13,648 bases of DNA from Planctomycetota bacterium (GTDB lineage Bacteria; Planctomycetota; B15-G4; JADJEK01): positions 1 to 13,648 of the forward strand of contig JAEUIB010000014.1 in NCBI GenBank assembly GCA_016795255.1. Reading direction: 5' to 3'. This document shows positions 1 through 6,310 of this stretch, piece after piece. Positions within the stretch are counted from its first letter, which is position 1. Each line of letters opens with the position of its first letter. Below the pieces are notes generated by a model. The model was given only the letters and a program-made list of their open reading frames with translations, was not told where the DNA came from and made no database searches. The position numbers were made by a program, and so were the translations under genes.

Positions 1-2
1 CT

Positions 3-1559
3 TCACGCGGCAGTACCGATGAGCCGCTTGAGGCTGACTTCTCGCGCCGCGAAGAGAGCGGCGGCGAGGAGCCGCCCCCTCGCGGTGAGTCGATAGCGAT
101 GCGTCTTCTGGATCTTCTGGATGACTCCGTGTGCTCGCAGGATGCGAATCAGGCGGCTGGTTCTTGCGGCAAGTCTTCGGATGTCGTCTTTCGACGTGCA
201 GCTGCTCGCGGGAAACAGACGCGCTCGAATGTCTCGATTGCGAAAGCCGGCGGTGGCGAATTCGCCGCGCGCACAGACTTCGAGCAGCGCGATGTCGGTC
301 CGATCGCCGATCCGCAGACTTCGCACACGACGCTCGCGGTACGTCGTGGGCTTGGAGACTTCATCGAAGATGTCTTTCAGGGGAGTGGTGTCGTCGACTT
401 CCGCGAGCGCGTCGAGGTAGCGCTCGTTCGAGCGTTGTGAAAGTTGCGCGCGGCGATGCAGATCGGCGACGCACTTGCGCATCGGTCGATACGCCAGCTT
501 GCCTTTGGGATCGTCGTGAGGCGGGCGCAGCACTTGGAAACCAGCTGTCTTCGCGATCGTCGTTTCGACGCGCAGGACGCTTCCGGCCTTGTCGTACATC
601 TTGAGCGAGTTGCCACCGACCCAGTGTTTGACGCGCACGCCTTCGGCGCGGTCTTTGAAACTCGTGACGAGCTCACCCGTGAAGTTGCCGTGCGCCTTCT
701 TGCCGAGGAATCGCATGACGTCGGGACTCTTGAAGTGTTGAGTCGCATGCGCGGTCAGCGCGGGATAGATCGCGGCCAACGACTTGGGATCCTTGAAGAG
801 GACGTCGGTAGCCCACTCGCTCTGATACGCGGTCCAGTAGTAGTCCATGGGCCACGATTCGAAGATGGCTCGATGCAACGGATTGAGCATGCGCGCGATC
901 GAGTCGAGCGCTCGCGGCCAATGGGTTTCGAGTTGTTGGTCCATCAAGCGCTGAGCCAGATCGGGATCGCCAAGCCATGTGAAGCAGTTGTCGTTGCGCT
1001 TGAAGGCGGTCACGCCCAGAGCTCGTAATTGCGTGCCGAGCCACTCTCGCCCGTTGATGCAGATCTGGATGTTGAAGGGAAACCAGGTCTGGATTCGGGC
1101 GTTCATGAAGCCGAAGGTCGGATGGCACCAGTACTGGTAGACGTGGAGGCACTTGCGATGGCGGAGCTTGAGACCGCGCTCCTTCGGATCGGGTGAGCGG
1201 TGGTACTCGAAGCTCATGCATGGCTCGACGGCGGTGAGCGCGCAGATCAAACCCTGTTCGATCGGATGCTCCTCGAGCAGGCGTCGTGCGAGCGCTTCCT
1301 TGTCGATCGTGCTCGATTCCAGATACCTGATCGGACGGTCTTGCTCACGCGCCGCAAGCAGCGCCGCGTCCCTCACGCGCTGGCTGGCGTCGAGCACGAA
1401 CGACTTGAAGTCGAGCAGCTTCACGCCCGCGCGGCACAAGAACGCGTACATGCCGCCGTTCATGATCAGGCGAAGCAGCCAGCCGCGGAACACCAGCCGG
1501 TCGAAGCCGGAAAGAACCGCCGTGACGGCGGAGGGATAACGCGCTACGAATCTGTCCAC
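3..1559 (-). CDS. Conserved protein of unknown function with C-terminal winged-helix-like region, possibly mobile-element associated
   Basis: The protein is 518 residues from a GTG at 1559. The frame stays open to a TTG at 1598 (531 residues). I prefer the GTG because AAGGA lies 7 nt upstream and because the relatives I recall start just before the FDRLVFRG block. Visible conserved blocks, numbered from the GTG, are LSGFDRLVFRG near 16-26, NARIQTWFPFNIQICINGREW near 153-173, YQSEWATDV near 245-253, and KMYDKAGSVLRVETT near 320-334. A basic C-terminal segment near 430-505 ends in a helix plus wing pattern (RLIRILRAHGVIQKIQK, then YRLTARGR), which looks like a winged helix and suggests nucleic-acid binding. 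The YDK...LRVE block resembles a motif of some phage and plasmid replication initiators, but that is only a resemblance. I recall this family as widespread, multicopy and uncharacterised. No DDE or HUH transposase motif is evident. The stop lies almost at the window edge. Confidence 0.8.
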   Translation of the reverse strand: MDRFVARYPSAVTAVLSGFDRLVFRGWLLRLIMNGGMYAFLCRAGVKLLDFKSFVLDASQRVRDAALLAAREQDRPIRYLESSTIDKEALARRLLEEHPIEQGLICALTAVEPCMSFEYHRSPDPKERGLKLRHRKCLHVYQYWCHPTFGFMNARIQTWFPFNIQICINGREWLGTQLRALGVTAFKRNDNCFTWLGDPDLAQRLMDQQLETHWPRALDSIARMLNPLHRAIFESWPMDYYWTAYQSEWATDVLFKDPKSLAAIYPALTAHATQHFKSPDVMRFLGKKAHGNFTGELVTSFKDRAEGVRVKHWVGGNSLKMYDKAGSVLRVETTIAKTAGFQVLRPPHDDPKGKLAYRPMRKCVADLHRRAQLSQRSNERYLDALAEVDDTTPLKDIFDEVSKPTTYRERRVRSLRIGDRTDIALLEVCARGEFATAGFRNRDIRARLFPASSCTSKDDIRRLAARTSRLIRILRAHGVIQKIQKTHRYRLTARGRLLAAALFAAREVSLKRLIGTAA

Positions 1560-1639
1560 GGCGTCGTCCTTGTGGTGACGGGTGTCGTTAAGCAACAACC
1601 GTCCTACCCGAGGATCGACGCCGTTCTCGAACTTCGGTT

Positions 1640-1654
1640 GCGGGCGTAGCCCGC
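1640..1654. repeat. Short perfect hairpin
   Basis: GCGGGC (1640-1645), loop GTA, GCCCGC (1649-1654). It is the first of four palindromes between the upstream end of the 518-residue gene and the 3' end of the small exported-protein gene. No T tract follows on either strand, so it does not look like a terminator by itself. Confidence 0.6.
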
Positions 1655-1659
1655 GCTAG

Positions 1660-1694
1660 GAGAACGTGAATCAATCCGATTGATTCACGTTCTC
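1660..1694. repeat. Perfect 16-bp inverted repeat with 3-nt loop
   Basis: The arms GAGAACGTGAATCAAT (1660-1675) and ATTGATTCACGTTCTC (1679-1694) are perfectly complementary around CCG. The arms are A+T-richer than the surroundings. The site lies about 100 nt upstream of the preferred start of the minus-strand gene ending at position 3. It could be an operator, a transposon end or part of an interspersed palindromic element; the sequence does not decide between these. No T run flanks it. Confidence 0.75.
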
Positions 1695-1700
1695 GGCCTC

Positions 1701-1809
1701 ACCAGGTGTTGCTCGGCGACGGCAGTCGCCGAATCCAAAGATGATTCGCGTTGGACCGACGCGATTCACCTGTGAGTACGGCGGCTGCCGCCGCCTCGGA
1801 CACCTTGTG
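1701..1809. repeat. Long imperfect palindrome (about 55-nt arms)
   Basis: Comparing 1701-1757 with the reverse complement of 1753-1809 gives roughly 70% identity by eye. The whole block therefore reads as one imperfect palindrome centred near 1755, on GGACC. Each half contains its own smaller hairpin: GGCGAC/GTCGCC in the left half and CGGCGGC/GCCGCCG in the right half. Mismatches are scattered, as expected for an old or mobile repeat. It encodes no credible protein. Confidence 0.6.
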
Positions 1810-1821
1810 GGTTCGGTCGTG

Positions 1822-1850
1822 AAGAAATTGGGGGCGGCCCCCAATTTCTT
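1822..1850 (-). terminator. Perfect 14-bp hairpin, possible terminator of the minus-strand TPR-like gene
   Basis: The arms AAGAAATTGGGGGC (1822-1835) and GCCCCCAATTTCTT (1837-1850) are perfectly complementary around one G. Read on the minus strand, the hairpin lies 39 nt past the stop of the 1889-2668 gene and ends in TTTCTT, so it may work as a rho-independent terminator. The T-rich end is part of the stem and not a clean tail. It may equally belong to the adjacent palindrome cluster. Confidence 0.5.
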
Positions 1851-1888
1851 AACGGCCTCTGAGGCGGCCCCCCGGCGGCTCTCCGCTC

Positions 1889-2668
1889 TCACCCGCGCTT
1901 CTGGTTCTCGAACCACGCCAAGCGCTTCTGCGCCTCGGCGCGCAGCGCGTCCTGGGCCGGCAGCAGCTCGAGCGCGCGCTTCTGGACCTTGATCGCGTCG
2001 TCGACGTGACCGTTCTTGAACAGCGCGAGCGCGAACGTGTCGAGCACACGCGGTTCGCGCAATTCGGTGGCTTCCGACGCGATCCGCGCCAGGCGCAGCG
2101 CGTTGCGCGCGTGCGCGGCGGTCGCGTCCTTCTGCTGCAGGAGATCGAACGCGACGTTGTTCATGTCGGCGACGACTTCGTTGCCGACGCGGATCGGCAG
2201 CGTCCCCGACCAGTGCGCGAACGCGATGGCCAGCGCGTACGTGGCGCCGTCGTTCGCGCTCGTGATCGTGAACGTCGGACGCGCGACGTAGTCGGAGCTC
2301 ACCGCGTCCTCGCCGAACGTCATCGAGTCGCCGTCGACGCCGAGGCGGACCGTCAATCCCTGCGCGCTGACCGCCAGCGCGATCGAATGCGAGCCGGCGC
2401 CGAGGAACGCCCCGCCGATCGCGACCGGCGTCGTCGACTCGATCGTCGCGACGTGCATCAGGTGCTTGTCGTTCAGCGCGGCGAGCAGCTTCGGGTCGGC
2501 CGCGATCTTCGCCAGTTCGGCCTGCGGCAGCGCGCGAGCGGCCGATTCGACGGCGACGACGTCGACTCCGTCGACGCGGAGCGCCGAACGCAGCGACACC
2601 TGCGGCTTGGCGGGGCTCTGACCGAGAGGCAGCGAAGCGAACAACGCGAGTGCGAGTGCGAGCGACAT
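1889..2668 (-). CDS. Small exported protein with C-terminal TPR-like segment
   Basis: 259 residues. The ATG at 2668 is supported by AGGAG 7 nt upstream (2676-2680). The N-terminus (MSLALALALFASLPLGQSPA) is a short hydrophobic signal peptide with probable cleavage near residue 16-20, so the protein should be exported. Residues about 80-165 are a beta-rich stretch with alternating hydrophobic residues and no motif I can name; it loosely recalls DUF2911-type proteins. Residues about 205-240 (EPRVLDTFALALFKNGHVDD and following) fit one tetratricopeptide repeat, the usual pattern in which an ageing or processing unit is followed by 'AL...G..DEAI'. A second helix pair is only hinted at. No catalytic residues stand out. 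The gene is divergent from the fibre genes across 353 nt and has no partner on its own strand. Function unknown. Confidence 0.85.
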   Translation of the reverse strand: MSLALALALFASLPLGQSPAKPQVSLRSALRVDGVDVVAVESAARALPQAELAKIAADPKLLAALNDKHLMHVATIESTTPVAIGGAFLGAGSHSIALAVSAQGLTVRLGVDGDSMTFGEDAVSSDYVARPTFTITSANDGATYALAIAFAHWSGTLPIRVGNEVVADMNNVAFDLLQQKDATAAHARNALRLARIASEATELREPRVLDTFALALFKNGHVDDAIKVQKRALELLPAQDALRAEAQKRLAWFENQKRG

Positions 2669-2802
2669 GAGTGGTCTCCTGATGAGGCGCGCGCGATCGG
2701 GGATCGTCGCGCGATTCCCGTCGATTCGTCGACAGTTCGTGCTGCCGCTGTATCGGCAAGAGTCGGCCGAAACCGAAGGGGCTCCGCCGCATTTTCTTGA
2801 AG

Positions 2803-2863
2803 CCGAGCCCCCGAGCCGGACACGGCCTCGGCGAACGATCCGGATCTTCGGCTCGGTTTTTTT
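2803..2863 (+). terminator. Terminator-like hairpin in the leader of the first fibre gene
   Basis: CCGAGCC occurs twice, at 2803-2809 and 2811-2817. Both copies are complementary to GGCTCGG at 2850-2856, which is followed directly by seven T residues (2857-2863). The inner pairing CCGGA (2816-2820) with TCCGG (2839-2843) extends the stem from the second copy. It reads as a rho-independent terminator on the plus strand, yet no plus-strand gene lies upstream. It sits about 160 nt before the ATG of the first fibre gene, so it may be an attenuator or the end of a small leader RNA. The rest of 2669-3021 holds no convincing gene. A weak sigma-70-like pair (TCGACA at 2729-2734, TATCGG at 2751-2756) lies upstream. 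Confidence 0.6.
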
Positions 2864-3021
2864 CTCACGTTCGATTCGACGGACGGACGAACAAACGCGC
2901 CTCGAATGCCCTCACGGGAATCGGGATCGCCAGCGCGTCGGTGTGCGCCACATCGCATTCCGACGCCCCGACGGGGCCAGACGAACACGATTTCCTCAAC
3001 CGAACCGGAGAAGTACGGATC

Positions 3022-6000
3022 ATGAAGTTGACGCCCATCGCTCGACGCCTCCTGCTCGCTCTCGCGAGCGCCGGATTGCTCACCGCCGCGGCCGAAGCCG
3101 GCAAGGTGACGAGTTCGAACATCAAGAACGGCACGATCAAGAGCGTCGACATCGCGTCGCGCACCATCGCTGCCGATCGCGTCGCGCTCGATGCGTTGAC
3201 CTCGGCCGAGATCGCGGCGAACGCGATCACGGCGTCCGAACTCGCCGACGATTCGGTCGACACCGCCGCCATCCAGGACGATGCGGTGACCAGCGCGAAG
3301 GTCGCGGACGGCACGATCGCCGCTGCGGACATCGCGGCGGACAGCATCGACGCGTCGGCCCTCGCCGCCGAGTCGGTCGGTGCGTCCGAACTCGCGGACA
3401 ACGCCGTCGACGCGGCCGCCCTGCAGAGCGGCTCGGTCACGAGCGCGAAGATCCTCGACGGCACGATCGTCGCGGGCGACATCGCGAGCGCGACGATCGA
3501 CTCGACGCGCGTCGTCGCCGACACGCTGACGGCCGGCTCGCTGGCCGCGGACTCGGTCGGTTCGTCCGAACTCGCCGACGACTCGATCGACACCGCCGCG
3601 ATCCAGAACGGCGCGGTCACCGCCGCCAAGCTCGCCGCCGACACCCTCGGCGACTCCAACGTCACCGACGACGCGCTGACGGCCGGCTCGCTGGCCGCGA
3701 ACTCCGTCGGTTCGTCCGAGCTCGCCGACGACGCGGTCGACACCGCCGCGATCGCCGACGGCTCGGTCACCGCCGCCAAGCTCGCCGCCGACACCCTCGG
3801 CGACTCCAACGTCACCGACGACGCGCTGACGGCCGCCTCGCTGGCCGCGAACGCGGTCGGTTCGTCCGAGCTCGCCGACGACGCGGTCGACACCGCCGCG
3901 ATCGCCGACGGCTCGGTCACCGCCGCCAAGCTCGCCGCCGACACCCTCGGCGACTCCAACGTCACCGACGACGCGCTGACGGCCGCTTCGCTCGCTTCGA
4001 ACGCGGTCGGCTCGTCCGAACTCGCGGACGACGCCGTCGACACCGCCGCCATCCAGGATGGTGCGGTGACCTCGGCGAAGGTCGCCGACGGCACGGTCGT
4101 CGCGGCCGACGTCGCGGCCGACGTGTTCGGTGACTCCCAGGTCACCGACGACGCACTGACGTCGAGCTCGCTCGCCGCGGACTCGGTCGGTTCGTCCGAA
4201 CTCGCCGACGGCGCGGTCGACACGGCCGCCGTCCAGGACGGCGCGGTCACGACCGCGAAGATGGTGGACGGTTCGGTCACGGCGGCCAAGCTCGCGGCCG
4301 ACATCCTGACCGACTCGCACGTGACCGACGACGCGCTGACGGCGGGCTCGCTCGCCGCGAACTCGGTCGGTTCGTCGGAACTCGCGGACAACGCGGTCGA
4401 CACCGCGGCGATCGTCGACGCGGCCGTCACGGCGGCCAAGATCGCGAACGACACGCTGACGGACGCGGACATCACCGACGACGCGCTGACGGCGGCCTCG
4501 CTGGCCGCGAACTCGGTCGGCTCGTCCGAACTCGCCGACGACGCAGTCGACACCGCCGCGATCGCCGATGACGCGGTCACGACGGCGAAGATCGCCGCCG
4601 GCACGATCGTCGCGGCCGACGTCGCCGCCGACGTCCTCGGCGACGGCCAGGTCACCGACGACGCGCTGACGGCGGGCTCGCTCGCCGCGAACGCGGTCGG
4701 TTCGTCCGAACTCGCGGACGACGCGGTCGACACCGCCGCCATCCAGGACGGTGCGGTCACGACGGCGAAGATCGCCGCCGGCACGGTCGTCGCGGCCGAC
4801 GTCGCCGCCGACGTCCTCGGCGACGGCCAGGTCACCGACGACGCGCTGACCGCGGCTTCGCTCGCCGCGAACTCGGTCGCCTCGTCGGAGCTCGCGAACG
4901 ACGCGGTCGACACCGCCGCCATCCAGGACGACGCGGTCACCGGCGCGAAGATCGCGGCGGACACGCTGACCGACGCCAACGTCACGGCGAACTCGCTGAC
5001 GGCGGCTTCGCTCGCGGCGGATTCGGTCACGTCGTCGGAACTCGCGGACAACGCGGTCGACACCGCCGCCATCCAGGACGACGCCGTCACGACGGCGAAG
5101 ATCGCGGACGGCTCGGTCGGGACGGCCGACATGGGCAACGACGTGCTCGGTGACGGTCAAGTCACCGACGACGGTCTGACGGCGGCGTCGCTCGCGGCCG
5201 ACTCGGTCGCGGCGTCGGAGCTCGCGGACAACGCGGTCGACACCGCGGCGATCCAGAACAGCGCGATCACGGGTGCGAAGCTCGCCACCGGGTTCATCAA
5301 CGACTCGTACGTCGTCGACGACTCGATCAGCGCGGCGTCGCTCGCGGCCAACTCGGTCGGTTCGTCCGAACTCGCGGACGGTGCGGTCGACGCGGGCGCC
5401 CTCCAGGACGAGGCCGTCACCAGCGCGAAGATCGCGGACGGCTCGGTCCAGTACGTCGACGTCGACGTCACGAACGCGGGTTGGAGCACGCTCGGCTTCT
5501 CGGACGGCCTGCGCGCCGGCTCGCTGACGATCGGTGGCGTGACGATGTCGAGCGACTCGAACATGAGCATGCTCGTCGACTCGGACAACGACGACTCGAA
5601 CGCGACGACGGACGCGGCCTTCGAAGTGCGCCATGCGACGAGCACGGGCACGCAGGGCCTGTTCCGCGTGCGCGAGAACGGCAACCTCGATCAGCTCGGA
5701 ACGACGCTGTCGGGCAGCCAGACCTTCGACATCGCCGAGTTCTTCCCGTCGACCGGCACGCTCGAGCCGGGTGACGTCGTCGTCGCCGACGCCAGCTCGC
5801 TGGTGCCCGGCACGGTGATGCGCTCGAGCGAGGCGTACCAGAACACGGTGATCGGCATCGTCACGACGAAGCCGGGCATCATCCTCGGTGGTGGCTTCTC
5901 GGACGAGGCGTTCTTCCCCGAGCTGTGCGCCGCGGAGCGCGCCGCTCTGGTCGCCGGTGACGTCGCGCTCGCGCGTCAACTGCGCGAGCAGATCGACGCG

Positions 6001-6237
6001 TCCGTCGACGCGCTGCCGCGCGCGGCCATCGCCCTCGCGGGCCGTGTGCCGGTCAAGGTCAGCCTCGAGAACGGTCCGATCCAGGTCGGCGATCTGCTGA
6101 CGACGTCCAACGTCGCCGGGCACGCGATGAAGTTCGTGCCGGGCACGCCGGGCTCCGAAGGCACGGTCATCGGCAAGGCGCTGACGTCGAGCGCCGACGG
6201 TTCGGGCACGGTCCTCGTGCTCGTGGGCAACTTCTGA
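3022..6237 (+). CDS. Secreted decapeptide-repeat fibre-like protein, paralogue 1
   Basis: 1071 residues from ATG 3022. GGAGAAG lies 8 nt upstream and a good signal peptide follows directly (MKLTPIARRLLLALASAGLL, then TAAAEA and probable cleavage near residue 26). The frame is open from 2797, but the extra 75 codons look non-coding. Residues about 27-808 are tandem 10-residue repeats with hydrophobic residues at positions 3 and 8, D/N/G at 6 and a small residue at 7 (for example SELADDAVDT, AAIQDGAVTT, GQVTDDALTA). Residues about 809-1071 are a non-repeat module containing DIAEFFP (903-909), LEPGDVVV (from 914), an E/R/A-rich helical insert, and VPVKVSLENGPIQVGD (from 1009). The repeat region suggests a beta-solenoid or trimeric beta-fibre, as in phage tail fibres and adhesins. 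The C-terminal module resembles those I recall ending other bacterial repeat proteins and could drive trimer assembly. Function unknown; a surface or extracellular structural role is inferred. Confidence 0.9.
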   Translation: MKLTPIARRLLLALASAGLLTAAAEAGKVTSSNIKNGTIKSVDIASRTIAADRVALDALTSAEIAANAITASELADDSVDTAAIQDDAVTSAKVADGTIAAADIAADSIDASALAAESVGASELADNAVDAAALQSGSVTSAKILDGTIVAGDIASATIDSTRVVADTLTAGSLAADSVGSSELADDSIDTAAIQNGAVTAAKLAADTLGDSNVTDDALTAGSLAANSVGSSELADDAVDTAAIADGSVTAAKLAADTLGDSNVTDDALTAASLAANAVGSSELADDAVDTAAIADGSVTAAKLAADTLGDSNVTDDALTAASLASNAVGSSELADDAVDTAAIQDGAVTSAKVADGTVVAADVAADVFGDSQVTDDALTSSSLAADSVGSSELADGAVDTAAVQDGAVTTAKMVDGSVTAAKLAADILTDSHVTDDALTAGSLAANSVGSSELADNAVDTAAIVDAAVTAAKIANDTLTDADITDDALTAASLAANSVGSSELADDAVDTAAIADDAVTTAKIAAGTIVAADVAADVLGDGQVTDDALTAGSLAANAVGSSELADDAVDTAAIQDGAVTTAKIAAGTVVAADVAADVLGDGQVTDDALTAASLAANSVASSELANDAVDTAAIQDDAVTGAKIAADTLTDANVTANSLTAASLAADSVTSSELADNAVDTAAIQDDAVTTAKIADGSVGTADMGNDVLGDGQVTDDGLTAASLAADSVAASELADNAVDTAAIQNSAITGAKLATGFINDSYVVDDSISAASLAANSVGSSELADGAVDAGALQDEAVTSAKIADGSVQYVDVDVTNAGWSTLGFSDGLRAGSLTIGGVTMSSDSNMSMLVDSDNDDSNATTDAAFEVRHATSTGTQGLFRVRENGNLDQLGTTLSGSQTFDIAEFFPSTGTLEPGDVVVADASSLVPGTVMRSSEAYQNTVIGIVTTKPGIILGGGFSDEAFFPELCAAERAALVAGDVALARQLREQIDASVDALPRAAIALAGRVPVKVSLENGPIQVGDLLTTSNVAGHAMKFVPGTPGSEGTVIGKALTSSADGSGTVLVLVGNF
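3100..5445 (+). repeat. Tandem decapeptide-coding repeats, grouped into 150- and 180-nt units
   Basis: The recurring codons for SLAA(N/D)SVGSSELAD start at 3541, 3691, 3841, 3991, 4171, 4351, 4501, 4681, 4861, 5011, 5191 and 5341. Every interval is exactly 150 or 180 nt, that is five or six decapeptides. The first copies, before 3541, are more diverged. Two neighbouring 150-nt units (3691-3840 and 3841-3990) differ at only three bases. Another pair, 4573-4670 and 4753-4850, differs at one base. The array is inside the coding sequence and keeps the reading frame throughout. Confidence 0.9.
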
Positions 6238-6253
6238 AGGTCGCTCGGGAACG

Positions 6254-6285
6254 GTCACGGGCCGCGCTCGATCGCGGCCCGTGAC
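6254..6285. terminator. Perfect 13-bp hairpin between the two fibre genes
   Basis: GTCACGGGCCGCG (6254-6266), loop CTCGAT, CGCGGCCCGTGAC (6273-6285). It lies 16 nt after the first fibre stop and 25 nt before the second fibre start. No T tract follows on the plus strand, so it is a poor classical terminator. It may be a partial terminator or an RNA-processing or stabilising element that sets the ratio of the two products. Confidence 0.5.
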
Positions 6286-6310
6286 GTCCCCGATCACGGA
6301 GCACATCCCC

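Noticed and set aside
1671..2792. 373-codon minus-strand frame spanning the palindromes and the TPR-like gene
   Set aside because: Arginine-rich shadow running through the palindromes; the alternative frame at 1889-2668 has a ribosome site and a signal peptide.
2797..3021. 75-codon N-terminal extension of the first fibre protein
   Set aside because: It would place the signal peptide internally, run through the terminator-like hairpin, and lose the ribosome site that fits ATG 3022.
3541..5490. Possible CRISPR array because of the regular spacing
   Set aside because: Units are contiguous, in-frame protein-coding repeats with no unique spacers between short direct repeats, and no cas genes are nearby.
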